NCBI GenBank assembly: GCA_947479755.1
Contig: CANKAM010000014.1
Coordinates: 1 to 64,000, forward strand
Source: Bacteroidota bacterium
Lineage (GTDB): Bacteria; Bacteroidota; Bacteroidia; SXHM01
Length of the DNA: 64,000 nt
Direction: 5' to 3'
Shown: positions 52,218 through 61,700 of the stretch, piece by piece
How positions within the stretch are numbered: the stretch's first letter is position 1
How the letters are laid out: every line of letters begins with the position of its first letter
Notes under the pieces: generated by a model
What the model saw: the letters and a program-made list of their open reading frames with translations, nothing else
What the model was told of the DNA's origin: nothing
Databases searched by the model: none
Program-made: the position numbers and the translations under genes

Positions 52218-52463
52218 ATTGGATGTAACACAGGCATCTGTGTTACTATCAAGAAGCCTCTTTAGTATCACACAGGCACGTGTGTTATATTAAATACTGC
52301 TATTCTGTCAAACACAGGTTTCTGTGTTATATACAAACATGCTATTTTGTCCGACACACGAGCCTGTGTTGCATTCAATAAGACTATTTAAGGCAACACA
52401 CGTGCCTGTGTGATACTAAATAATGTTTTTTGACCCAACACACGCGTCTGTGTGACACCCAAC
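52218..52463. repeat. Symmetric array of six 42-bp-phased palindromes (3+3)
   Basis: Six copies of ACACA-N6-TGTGT start at 52228, 52270, 52312, 52354, 52396 and 52438, exactly 42 bp apart. The first three begin ACACAGG, the last three ACACACG, so the second half is the inverse of the first about 52340.5. Unit 5 is the inverted copy of unit 2: 26 nt at 52261-52286 are the perfect reverse complement of 52395-52420. Unit 1 has a perfect 9-bp stem (GTAACACAG/CTGTGTTAC). Spacers share a loose CTATTTTGTC-like word before each unit. The array lies between the convergent rodA and PpiD-like genes; no ORF is present. I do not recognise it. Confidence 0.93.
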
Positions 52464-52492
52464 CAACATTTTGTATTGAAAAGGCACAAAAA

Positions 52493-52516
52493 AACCCGCA
52501 TAAAGCGGGTTTTTTT
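52493..52516. terminator. Bidirectional rho-independent terminator
   Basis: AACCCGC (52493-52499), loop ATAAA, GCGGGTT (52505-52511) with T residues to 52516 and seven A residues before it. It serves the rod-shape operon and the palindrome array from the left and the PpiD-like gene from the right. Confidence 0.92.
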
Positions 52517-52536
52517 ATTCAATATTCAGAAGTAGT

Positions 52537-54636
52537 TTAGTAAAACTTAACCCGGTTATCTTTAACCTCCGCTTTGTCTTTCAATGCTTCGTACACTTCG
52601 TAATCGGCACGTGAAGCAAGGGTTTGGGCTAATTGTTTTTTAGCGGGAGCAAAATCGGTTACTTCGGGTGCTTCCACTACATTGTCAACATACACTACAT
52701 ACACCCCTGATAAACCTTTTACCGGTTTAGAAACTGTGGCAACTTTCAATGCAGCAATAGTACCCAATACTTCAGGCTCTTTACCCATTCCCGGTATTGA
52801 ACCTGCGCTGAATACTACGTTTTGTGCCGTTTCAACCGGTGCATTCATTTTACCGGCAAGAGCATCAATAGCAGGGTTTCCTGCAAGCGCGGCTTCAAAT
52901 TCTTTGATAAACTGTTCTGCTTTCTTTTCTTTACGCACTTCGGCTTCCAGCTCTTCTTTAATGGTTTCAAGTGGTTTAACACCTTTCTCGTATTTCTCTG
53001 CCAATACCACTACCACATATTTGTTGCCTACTTCATACACCTCCGATACATCACCTTTTTTAGCTGTGTTATATGCCCACTGGATAATAGGGCGGGGATT
53101 ATCAAGTCCTGCAACTTTGCCTTCCATTGGTTTAATGTTTGGGGCAATGCGCACATTGTAACCGCCTTCGGTAGCGGCAGCTTCAAATGCTTCGAGCGTG
53201 CGGTTTTTAGTAGAAAAATCGCTTGCTTTAGAATAAATGTTCTGGAAGGTTTTGTCGCTTGGCTCGGTCAGGCGCTCCACTGTTGCGATGTTAAGTCTGC
53301 GTGTTTCTTTGCTTCTGTCAAGTATCTCAATCAGGTGAATACCAAATTGTGATTCAACAACCGTCATATCCCCTTTTTTACCATTGAAGCAGGCATTGTT
53401 AAATTCAGGAACCATAACACCTTCTTTGAACCAGCCAAGGTCGCCACCCTGCGCACCTGAACCGGCATCGGTTGAAAGAACTTTAGCCAGGTCGGCAAAA
53501 TTGTTTTTTGCTTTTATTACTTTTTTCAGGCTGTCGGCTTTAGCTTTTACAAGCTCCGCATTTCCACCTTCCACTTTCAAAAGAATGTGGCGGGCTTTAA
53601 CTGAGTCAACAGCCATTTTAGTTCCAAGAAGCTTAGATACTTTCCAGCTTTCTGCTTCCAGATAAGGACCTGCAATGGTTCCAACCGCAGCTTTTTTCAG
53701 GGTATCAACAGCAGCAGGAAGTGCTGATTCGGCATACCACATTGCTGCATAAGGCTTATCTGAATTGATGTTTATAAACAAGGTATCGTTATCGGTCAGT
53801 TTAAATTCTTCCGTGGTTTTGTCTATCCATTTTTTTGCAGCCTGATTATCGTCATCAGAAGGTTTGATGTCAAAAGCTACATATTTAAGGTCAACGGCTT
53901 CGTCCTGTTTGTACTGCTCTTTGTAGTTGTTGGCAGCATAATATGATTTTATCTCTGCATCGGTAACTTTAACACTGGTGTCGGTTGAAGCAGCATAACG
54001 CTTAGCCACAAAACGAACGTTTGCCATTTTGTTTTTAGCTGCGTTATCGGCTTTAGCCTCGGCAGTAGTAATATAAAGACCTTTTTTTACAAGCGTGTTG
54101 TATTTGGTATAAACCTGTTGTTTTTTAAGGTCGCGTTCAAAAGTTGCCCACTTTTTTTTGTCCTCATCAGGGCTTTCATCACTATTCATTCGCTGAGCTG
54201 TGGCAATAACATTAGCAGGATTAAATTCACCTCCTTGGCCGCTGAATGCCTGGCGCACCATCGGTGAGGGATTGGGTCCGAAAAACATATCCGACAATTC
54301 CTCATTGCTGACAGTTACTCCAAGTTCTTCGTGCTGGCTTCCCATTACAATTTCCTGAATCTGCTGGTCCCAGGTCTGGTTGCGGATAGCTTCTTTAGTA
54401 GCCTCGTCAATATTAGCCTGCTGGTAGCTGGCTTTGTAGTTTTCAATAGCTTCCTGAACTTTCAGTTCAAAATCCTGTCCTTCAATTTTTTCACCGGCAA
54501 TAATACCAACGTGGGTTTCGCCACGCTGCGAGCTACTGAAAATGGAGCTGGGATCAATAACAAACAGGGCAATACCAAGCCCAACGAATATAAGTGCTAA
54601 ATAAGTTTTTTCTCTGATTTTTTGTAGAATGGACAT
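52537..54636 (-). CDS. PpiD/SurA-like peptidyl-prolyl isomerase, membrane-anchored foldase
   Basis: A 699-residue protein. One N-terminal TM anchor (TYLALIFVGLGIALFVIDPS) is followed by a SurA_N-like helical region (GEKIEGQDFELKV, VSNEELSDMFFG). A parvulin (rotamase) domain has VKARHILLKVEG, ADLAKVLSTDAGSGAQGGDL, GWFKEGVMVPEFNNAC and SQFGIHLIEILDR. A second, degenerate region of about 250 residues follows. It should help fold outer-membrane and secreted proteins at the periplasmic face. It is the last gene before the bidirectional terminator and lies 61 bp downstream of the YebC-family gene. Confidence 0.93.
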   Translation of the reverse strand: MSILQKIREKTYLALIFVGLGIALFVIDPSSIFSSSQRGETHVGIIAGEKIEGQDFELKVQEAIENYKASYQQANIDEATKEAIRNQTWDQQIQEIVMGSQHEELGVTVSNEELSDMFFGPNPSPMVRQAFSGQGGEFNPANVIATAQRMNSDESPDEDKKKWATFERDLKKQQVYTKYNTLVKKGLYITTAEAKADNAAKNKMANVRFVAKRYAASTDTSVKVTDAEIKSYYAANNYKEQYKQDEAVDLKYVAFDIKPSDDDNQAAKKWIDKTTEEFKLTDNDTLFININSDKPYAAMWYAESALPAAVDTLKKAAVGTIAGPYLEAESWKVSKLLGTKMAVDSVKARHILLKVEGGNAELVKAKADSLKKVIKAKNNFADLAKVLSTDAGSGAQGGDLGWFKEGVMVPEFNNACFNGKKGDMTVVESQFGIHLIEILDRSKETRRLNIATVERLTEPSDKTFQNIYSKASDFSTKNRTLEAFEAAATEGGYNVRIAPNIKPMEGKVAGLDNPRPIIQWAYNTAKKGDVSEVYEVGNKYVVVVLAEKYEKGVKPLETIKEELEAEVRKEKKAEQFIKEFEAALAGNPAIDALAGKMNAPVETAQNVVFSAGSIPGMGKEPEVLGTIAALKVATVSKPVKGLSGVYVVYVDNVVEAPEVTDFAPAKKQLAQTLASRADYEVYEALKDKAEVKDNRVKFY

Positions 54637-54697
54637 CGTTATCTTTTTTTATTTGGGGCTGCGAATATAGAAAATATTGTATTCAGGTGTTAATGTG

Positions 54698-55405
54698 TTA
54701 CTTCATATTATGATACACCGCCTGCACATCGTCATCGTCTTCAAAACGTTCAATCAGTGCGTTTATTTCGGCTTGCTGCGCTTCGTTCAACTCAACGGTG
54801 GTAGCCGGGAAACGCTGTTTGGTGGTGCTCAGAATAGGAATATGTTTTTCTTCCAGGGCTTTTTGCATTCTGCCCATGTCAACAAAATCGGTGTACAGGA
54901 ACGTGCCGTCTTCGTCTTTATTAATCTCTTCCAGACCGTGGTCAATCAGGTCCAGTTCCAGTTCTTCAATGTCTTTTCCGGTGTCGTCAATGGTGAAAAT
55001 ACCTTTGCGCTCAAACATAAACGCTACAGAGCCGGTAGTTCCCAGCGCACCATTTGCCCGCGAAAAATACATGCGTATGTTGGCAACTGTGCGTGTGTTA
55101 TTATCGCTGGCGCACTCAATCAGCATGGCAATACCATAAGGACCATATCCTTCAAAAGTACTTTCTTCAAAGTCTTTTTCCTCTTTGCTGGAAGCGCGTT
55201 TTATGGCAGCATCAACTCTGTCCTTCGGCATGTTAATAGCCTTTGCATTTTGCATGGCAGCGCGCAGTCGCGGATTTGAGCCCGGGTCGGCACCTCCCTG
55301 TTTTATAGCTATACCTATTTCTTTACCTATTTTGGTAAAGCCTTTCGCCATCTTGTCGAAGCGGGCAAACATGGTGTGTTTGCGTTTTTCAAATACTCTT
55401 CCCAT
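54698..55405 (-). CDS. YebC/PmpR family protein (TACO1-like)
   Basis: A 235-residue protein with the family N-terminus (GRVFEKRKHTMFARFDKMAK), then AIKQGGADPGSNPRLRAAM, NMPKDRVDAAIKRAS and FEGYGPYGIAMLIECASDNN, and the C-terminal ERFEDDDDVQAVYHNM. Members have been described as transcriptional regulators, and more recently as translation factors that relieve stalling at proline runs; which applies here is not shown. Length is normal. It is transcribed towards the PpiD-like gene. Confidence 0.95.
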   Translation of the reverse strand: MGRVFEKRKHTMFARFDKMAKGFTKIGKEIGIAIKQGGADPGSNPRLRAAMQNAKAINMPKDRVDAAIKRASSKEEKDFEESTFEGYGPYGIAMLIECASDNNTRTVANIRMYFSRANGALGTTGSVAFMFERKGIFTIDDTGKDIEELELDLIDHGLEEINKDEDGTFLYTDFVDMGRMQKALEEKHIPILSTTKQRFPATTVELNEAQQAEINALIERFEDDDDVQAVYHNMK

Positions 55406-55475
55406 TGCTTTAGTGTTTAATGTTTAAAGTCTGATGTTTATTGTTGGGGGCGGCAAAAATAAGAAAGGCTGTGAA

Positions 55476-55943
55476 TTATTCCACTTTTGCCAGCGAACCA
55501 TCACTATTTACATAACGAAAATGTGCCCAATCTCCTATTCTGCCCTCGTCAAAGCGAATCCCGTAACAAAAGCGGGTAAAACCAAAACCATTATCCATGG
55601 TGCAGTAACGGTAGGTCATTAAATCGGGGTTCCAGGCTTTCGTATAGTCAGCAGAAATATCGGGGGTGTGTTTGCAATTATTAAAAACGATAAGGTAGAA
55701 TATGGTAACAGAATCTTTTCCGGCAAGTAGCTTGGTTTTTTCCTGCCACAGTGCTTTTGCCAGTTCTGCCCAATTGGTATCGACACTGAAATAGGTGGCG
55801 GCAACAATACTGTCATCAGAATAAACAGAAACTTTTTGAAGCAGCGTATTATCGCCTTCTCCCGGACAATTGGGTTTGTTTGCGCAGGAGCACAGGAAGC
55901 TGATTGTTACAACAAAAAGAAAAAGCTGCTTTATATAAGCCAT
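55476..55943 (-). CDS. Small lipoprotein, unknown
   Basis: 155 residues from the ATG at 55943; a GTG five codons earlier would spoil the signal. The lipoprotein signal is AYIKQLFLFVVTISFLCSCA with the modified Cys in LCSC. The mature protein has VSVYSDDSIVAATYFSVDTN, ELAKALWQEKTKLLAGKDS, FYLIVFNN and an end GDWAHFRYVNSDGSLAKVE. I recognise no family. It is divergent from cdd. The TAGGTTTG box at 55956-55963 could serve it with a 12-nt gap. Confidence 0.72.
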   Translation of the reverse strand: MAYIKQLFLFVVTISFLCSCANKPNCPGEGDNTLLQKVSVYSDDSIVAATYFSVDTNWAELAKALWQEKTKLLAGKDSVTIFYLIVFNNCKHTPDISADYTKAWNPDLMTYRYCTMDNGFGFTRFCYGIRFDEGRIGDWAHFRYVNSDGSLAKVE

Positions 55944-55955
55944 ACTATTTTTGAC

Positions 55956-55963
55956 CAAACCTA
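55956..55963 (-). promoter_or_regulatory. -7 box for the small lipoprotein gene
   Basis: TAGGTTTG on the minus strand, matching TAnnTTTG, 12 bp before the ATG at 55943. Confidence 0.45.
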
Positions 55964-55997
55964 AACAAAATTGAGATTTGTTCGCGTTATTTGCGGC

Positions 55998-56492
55998 ATG
56001 AAAAATTTAAGTCTTACCATTGACTATATTGAGTACGACTCTATTGATGAGTTAAATGCTGAAGACAAAAGCCTGATGCAATTGGCGCAGGAAGCTGGAA
56101 ACACAGCATATGCTCCTTACTCCAACTTCAGCGTTGGTGCTGCGGTGTTGCTCGAAAACGGTGTTGTTGTAAAAGGCAGTAATCAGGAAAACGCAGCTTA
56201 TCCCACAGGCTTGTGTGCCGAGCGGGTGGCTATATTTTCTGCTGCTGCACAAAACCCGGGTGTTGCTTTTAAGACAATAGCCGTAACTGCAAAATCATCT
56301 AAAATAGCAGTTGAAAATCCTGTGGGGCCATGTGGCTCCTGCAGACAGGCAATATCAGAATATGAAGTACTATATAATAAGCCAATACGCTTCTTATTAA
56401 TGGGCGAAAGGGGAAAAGTGCTGGAGATTAAAGATGTGAAGAGCCTTTTACCGCTCCGATTTGAAGGAAAAGATGCTTTTCAATCACATTAA
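55998..56492 (+). CDS. cdd: Cytidine deaminase
   Basis: 164 residues from the ATG at 55998; a TTG nine codons upstream lies in the divergent promoter region. The enzyme deaminates cytidine and deoxycytidine in pyrimidine salvage. The zinc site is Cys-Ala-Glu in TGLCAERVAIFSAA plus Pro-Cys-x2-Cys in GPCGSCRQAISE, the three-Cys tetrameric type. YAPYSNFSVGAAVLLENG is the substrate loop. An N-terminal extension of about 30 residues precedes the core. Confidence 0.95.
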   Translation: MKNLSLTIDYIEYDSIDELNAEDKSLMQLAQEAGNTAYAPYSNFSVGAAVLLENGVVVKGSNQENAAYPTGLCAERVAIFSAAAQNPGVAFKTIAVTAKSSKIAVENPVGPCGSCRQAISEYEVLYNKPIRFLLMGERGKVLEIKDVKSLLPLRFEGKDAFQSH

Positions 56493-56618
56493 GTTTACTT
56501 CTCAAACAATATTATCATCAAAACCAACGTTAAGAAATCTATAAGTTGATACTAATCATGCCTCTGATGGCATAGTAATTGTCAAATACCTTTTACATTT
56601 ACCCAAAATTTAATCACT

Positions 56619-57581
56619 ATGAAAAACACAAAATCAATTCTGTTTCTTGCATTATTGAATATTGCAGGAGCAACCCTTTTCTCGTCTTGTTTTAAAAACA
56701 GGAACAATGCAACGCTTGATGCCAATATTGAGCAGCATAACAAAGATGCAAATGAATACAAAGGTCAGTTAGACCAAACCGACAACGACATCAACAATGC
56801 GCTGAGCGATATTCCTGCTTTCGGTAAAAACGAAAGCGGACTGGAAATTTTCTCAAGTCCACTTTGCGGTTGCACCATTGACTCAACCGACATTGCCAAC
56901 AAAATTCTGTATTTCAACTTTGACGGTGTTACTCCTTGCTTCTCGCCTTCAGTAACCCGTTCAGGACAAATTAAAGTAGAACTTACCAGCGGCAACTACT
57001 GGCGCGATGCAGGAGCTGTGCTTACCGAGACCTTCACCAATTACAAAATCACCCGCCTGAGTGACAACAAATCAATCATGTTCAACGGTGTTAAAACGCT
57101 GGAGAACATTAACGGTCACGATTGGTTAGGTTTTATCCTCAGCACAACTTCTTTCAGCTACCGCGAGCGTGCTTTTAACATTGATGTAACGTTTGACAAC
57201 AACCAACATGCTACCTGGAACAGTGCCCGCACAACCGAGTGGAGTTATGTTCAGCAAGTGGGTAATATTCCGGCAAACATTTCTTTTGAAGCAAACGGTG
57301 ATACCGCTCTTAATGGTTTCAACACTGTTGACTCATGGGGAACCAATCGTTTCGGAAGTCCTTTCACTACTTATTATAACACTCCTATTTTCTCTAACAC
57401 TTACTGCGGTCTGTGGAGATTTAAATCAGGTGAATTAGTGCATAGTGTTGACAGCAACGAGTTCACGCTTACACTGGGTGTTGACCAAAACGGCAACGTT
57501 TCTACTCTTAACTGCGCATATGGCTTTAAAGTGGAATGGACAAACGGCAACAACAGCTACGATGTAGTGTTGAGCTACTAA
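56619..57581 (+). CDS. Lipoprotein of unknown function
   Basis: A 320-residue protein with signal KSILFLALLNIAGATLFSSC; the Cys after LFSS is the likely lipid anchor. Next comes a short helical, Asn/Asp-rich segment (NIEQHNKDANEYKGQLDQT), then a beta-rich body with repeated ITRLSDNKSI, FSYRERAFNIDVTF and WNSARTTEWSYVQ stretches, and a Cys pair SPLCGCTID. It resembles uncharacterised Bacteroidota lipoproteins, but I can name no family or ligand. It has its own terminator. A near -7 box TACATTTA is about 20 bp upstream of the ATG. Confidence 0.8.
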   Translation: MKNTKSILFLALLNIAGATLFSSCFKNRNNATLDANIEQHNKDANEYKGQLDQTDNDINNALSDIPAFGKNESGLEIFSSPLCGCTIDSTDIANKILYFNFDGVTPCFSPSVTRSGQIKVELTSGNYWRDAGAVLTETFTNYKITRLSDNKSIMFNGVKTLENINGHDWLGFILSTTSFSYRERAFNIDVTFDNNQHATWNSARTTEWSYVQQVGNIPANISFEANGDTALNGFNTVDSWGTNRFGSPFTTYYNTPIFSNTYCGLWRFKSGELVHSVDSNEFTLTLGVDQNGNVSTLNCAYGFKVEWTNGNNSYDVVLSY

Positions 57582-57597
57582 AACCCGTTTAACGACT

Positions 57598-57645
57598 AAA
57601 AAAGAAAAAGCCCCTTGCCTAAAACGAGGGGCTTTTTCTTTTTTA
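57598..57645 (+). terminator. Rho-independent terminator
   Basis: AGCCCCT and AGGGGCT form the GC core around TGCCTAAAACG, extended by GAAAAA/TTTTTC and flanked by A and T runs (T run ends near 57645). The long A/T extension suggests activity in both directions. Confidence 0.9.
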
Positions 57646-57669
57646 GTGTTTTAACATTGAATCAAAAAC

Positions 57670-57677
57670 TATTTTTG
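57670..57677 (+). promoter_or_regulatory. -7 box for the RND efflux operon
   Basis: TATTTTTG matches TAnnTTTG, 21 bp before the adaptor ATG at 57699, right after the preceding terminator. Confidence 0.5.
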
Positions 57678-57698
57678 TGTCTTATTGTTTTGTACTCA

Positions 57699-58763
57699 AT
57701 GAAAACTCTGCGCAACGTTTTAATTCTTGTTCTTGTAATTGCAACTCTTGTAATTATAAAAATCAAATTCTTTCCAGGCAATACACCACAGGTAATGCCT
57801 CAGCAACAAGGAAAGCCGCAAGCTGTAACGGTTACTGCATACATTGTAAAACCAGAGAAATTAAACAACAAGATTTACATTTCGGGAACATTGCTCTCCA
57901 ATGAAGAAGTAACGCTGATGCCCGAGATTGCAGGAAAGGTTACACGTATTTATTTCAAAGAAGGAAGCACGGTTAAAAAAGGCGATGTGCTGCTTACTAT
58001 TAATGATATTGAACTACAGGCGCAACTAAAAAAACTACAGGTGCAGGAAAAACTTGTTGCGGAACAAGAGGCGCGACAAAAAAAATTGTTGGCAATTAAC
58101 GGAATAAGCCAGGAAGAATATGATGTAATGCTTTCTCAGGTTAATGCAACAGCTGCTGATGTTGAACTGCTGCGCGCACAGATTTCAAAATCACAGATAA
58201 CAGCCCCCTTTGATGGAAAAATAGGTTTGAAAAATATAAGTGAAGGAAGCTATGTAACGCCCGGAACACCCATAGCAACTATGCAACAAAGCGACCCGAT
58301 GAAACTTGATTTTTATGTTCCTGAAAAATATGTTTCGCTGGTAAAGGTGAATGGAAAACTTACCTTCACCACTGAAGTGGGAAATGAAAAACACGATGCT
58401 GTTGTAATGGCTATTGAACCTAAGGTGGATGCGGCAACACGCACCATTCAGGTTCGTGCAAAAACCGATAACAAAAGCGGCAATTTATTTTCCGGCTCTT
58501 TTGTAAGAATTGAATTTTCACTGGAAGAATCAGAAAATGCGCTGATGATACCAACTGAATCAATAATCCCGATTTTGAAAGGACAAAAAGTATTTGTCGC
58601 ACGCGGAGGAAAAGCAGAAGAAGTAAAAGTAGAAACCGGTTTGCGAAGCGAAAACAAAGTGCAGATCTTAAAAGGATTAACAGTTGGTGACACCGTTATT
58701 GCAACAGGAATTATGCAGTTGAAACCGGGAAGTTTATTGAGGATACAATCTATCAACGAATAA
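57699..58763 (+). CDS. RND efflux periplasmic adaptor subunit
   Basis: 354 residues from the ATG at 57699; a longer frame starts inside the terminator and is rejected. An N-terminal hydrophobic anchor (RNVLILVLVIATLVIIKIKF) is followed by the lipoyl/barrel-sandwich half (LMPEIAGKVTRIYFKEGSTV, VKKGDVLLTINDIEL), an alpha-hairpin and the second lipoyl half (ITAPFDGKIGLKNISEGSYV). Beta-barrel and membrane-proximal domains complete it (MLKPGSL-like end). It joins the pump to the TolC channel. The pump gene begins 1 bp after its stop. Confidence 0.94.
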   Translation: MKTLRNVLILVLVIATLVIIKIKFFPGNTPQVMPQQQGKPQAVTVTAYIVKPEKLNNKIYISGTLLSNEEVTLMPEIAGKVTRIYFKEGSTVKKGDVLLTINDIELQAQLKKLQVQEKLVAEQEARQKKLLAINGISQEEYDVMLSQVNATAADVELLRAQISKSQITAPFDGKIGLKNISEGSYVTPGTPIATMQQSDPMKLDFYVPEKYVSLVKVNGKLTFTTEVGNEKHDAVVMAIEPKVDAATRTIQVRAKTDNKSGNLFSGSFVRIEFSLEESENALMIPTESIIPILKGQKVFVARGGKAEEVKVETGLRSENKVQILKGLTVGDTVIATGIMQLKPGSLLRIQSINE

Positions 58764-58764
58764 G

Positions 58765-61700
58765 GTGTCATCTCTCTCCACCATAAGTATTCAACGCCCG
58801 GTTCTCGCTATTGTGATGAACCTGATCATCCTGTTGTTCGGGTTTATCGGCTATAAATATTTAGGCGTTCGCGAGTATCCTTCTATTGATCCGCCAACCA
58901 TTACAGTGCGCACCAATTACCCCGGTGCAAATGCTGATGTAATTGAAGCAGAAATAACCGAGCCATTGGAAAAAATGATTAACGGAATTGAAGGTATCCG
59001 TTCCATTTCTTCTTCAAGCAATCAGGGCTCCAGCGTTATTACCGTTGAATTTGAGTTAGGTGAAAACCTTGAAGCGGCTGCCAACGATGTGCGCGATAAA
59101 GTGGCGCAGGCTGTGCGCAATCTGCCCCGCGATATTGACGGAATGCCTGTTGTTACAAAATCGGATGCAAACTCGGATGCCATTCTTTCCATGACCATTC
59201 AAAGCGATTCGCGCTCGCATCTGGAAGTGAGTGACTACGCTGAAAATGTGATTGCCCAACGCCTTCAAACAATTCCCGATGTGAGTAACGTGCAAATATG
59301 GGGACAGAAAAGATATTCGATGCGCATCTGGATTGAGCCTGCAAAACTTGCAGCTTACGGACTTACACCAATTGATGTAAAGCTTGCACTTGACCGCGAA
59401 AATGTGGAACTGCCATCCGGAAAAGTTGCAGGAGATAACACCGAACTCACGGTAAAAGTTTTAGGGCGTTTAACTAACGAAGAGGAGTTCAACAACCTCA
59501 TCATCAAAAACGAAAACGACCGACCTGTTCGCCTAAAAGATATTGGCTACGCAGAACTTGGCCCCGAGAATGAAGAAACCATGTTGCGCCAATCGGGAGT
59601 TCCTATGATTGGTTTGGGTGTTGTGCCGCAGCCCGGAGCAAATTACATTGACATTGCCGATGAGTTTTATAAACGCTACGAGCAGATAAAAAAAGATTTG
59701 CCGGGTGATTACAAAGTAAATATTGCGATGGACAACACAACGTTTGTCAGACTTTCGATTGTTGAGGTAGAAGAGACATTGATGATTGCTATCGGTCTTG
59801 TTATCCTGATTATTTTTCTCTTTTTTCGCGACTGGGTTGTTGCTATTCGTCCGCTGATTGACATTCCGGTTTCACTGGTGGGAACTTTCTTTGTGATGTA
59901 TCTTTTTGGTTTTTCCATTAATGTTTTAACGCTGCTTGCTATTGTATTGGCAACAGGCTTGGTAGTGGATGACGGTATTGTTGTTACCGAAAATATTTTC
60001 AAAAAAATTGAACAAGGCATGTCGCCCATGGAAGCTGCTATCAAAGGTTCTAATGAAATATTCTTTGTCATCATTTCAACGTCTGTCACGCTGGCAGCCG
60101 TGTTTCTCCCGATTATTTTCTTAGAAGGTTTTGTAGGTAAATTGTTTCAGGAATTCGGAATTGTGCTGGCAACTGCCGTTCTTATTTCTGCTTTTGTTTC
60201 GCTTACACTTACGCCTATGCTCAACGCACATTTGCTGCGGAAAGGCAACAAACACAATCGTTTTTATGAAGCAACCGAACCGTTTTTTGTAGGCATGGTT
60301 AACAGCTACAGCAATTCGCTGAAAGGCTTTATGACAAAGCGTTGGTTGTCTCTGATAATTTTGGTTGTTGCAGGTGGAATGATTTTCTTCTTCGGCAAAA
60401 ACATAAAATCAGAACTTGCTCCACTGGACGACCGCAGTTGGTTCCGCATCATGGCTACAGCTCCCGAAGGTTCTTCTTATGAATACACCGATAACTATGT
60501 GATGAAGCTCACACAATTCGTGAACGATTCAATTCCTGAGAAAAAAGTTTTACTCACTGTTACTGCCCCCAACTTTACAGGCTCGGGTGCCGTGAACACA
60601 GCTTTTGTGCGACTGAAATTAACTGACCCTGACGAGCGCGAACGCTCGCAACAAGAGATTGCAGATTATGTCTCCAAAATCACGCGCGGCTTTCCCGAGG
60701 CAAAAACATTTGTGATACAGGAGCAGACCATTTCAGCAGGTGGCGGACCACGCGGTGCGCTGCCCGTGCAGTTTGTTTTGCAGGCTCCTAATTTTCAAAA
60801 GTTGCAGGAAAAACTTCCGCTGTTTCTTGCCGAAGTTGCTACCAATCCAACCTTCGGTGGAATTATGGATGTGAATTTGAAATTCAACAAGCCTGAACTG
60901 AATATTATTCCTGACCGCGAGAAAGCCAACAACGTGGGTGTTTCGGAATTAGACATTGCGCAAACCTTACAGTTTGCATTGAGCGGACAACGTTTTTCTT
61001 ACTTCACCATGAACGGAAAACAATATCAGGTTATCGGGCAAATGAGCCGCGAAAACCGTGACGAGCCGCTTGACCTGAAGTCGATTTATGTGCGGAATAA
61101 CAAAGGTGTGCTGATACAAATGGATAACCTGGTGAACGTGGAAGAACACAGCAGTCCGCCACAGTTGTATCACTACAACCGTTACCAAAGTGCAACCGTT
61201 TCGGCAGGTTTGGCACCCGGAAAAACCATTGCTGACGGTATCAACGCCATGCGCGAAATTCAGGCAAAAATTCTTGACGAATCTTTTTCTTCGGCATTGA
61301 CCGGCCCTTCACGCGACTTTGAAGAAAGCTCTTCTAACATTCTGTTCGCGTTTGTGCTTGCCTTGGTTTTGATTTACCTGATTTTAGCCGCACAATTTGA
61401 AAGTTTTATTGACCCGTTCATCATCATGCTCACCGTTCCACTGGCTATTGCAGGTGCGCTGCTTTCGTTGTGGTATTTCAATCAAACGCTGAATATTTTC
61501 AGTCAGATCGGGATCATTATGTTGATTGGTCTGGTAACCAAAAACGGAATTATGATTGTGGAGTTTGCCAACCAGTTGAAAGAACAAGGCAAGAGTGTAA
61601 AAGAAGCCATTCACGAAGCTGCTGCCGCCCGTTTGCGCCCTATCTTAATGACCAGCATTGCCACAGCATTGGGTGCTTTGCCAATTGCACTCGCTTTAGG

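Noticed and set aside
52080-52271. Minus-strand frame in the rodA 3' region and array
   Set aside because: It runs from array DNA into the antisense of rodA and has no gene-like features.
28493-52463. CRISPR array
   Set aside because: Both arrays have short inverted motifs on a 21/42-bp grid, related spacer sequences and no cas genes; CRISPRs have 24-37-bp direct repeats with unique spacers.
54677-55279. 200-residue plus-strand frame opposite the YebC-family gene
   Set aside because: The YebC frame has full family conservation on the minus strand; this frame has no recognisable feature.
57615-57698. Longer start for the RND adaptor
   Set aside because: It begins inside the preceding terminator hairpin; the ATG at 57699 starts the membrane anchor directly.
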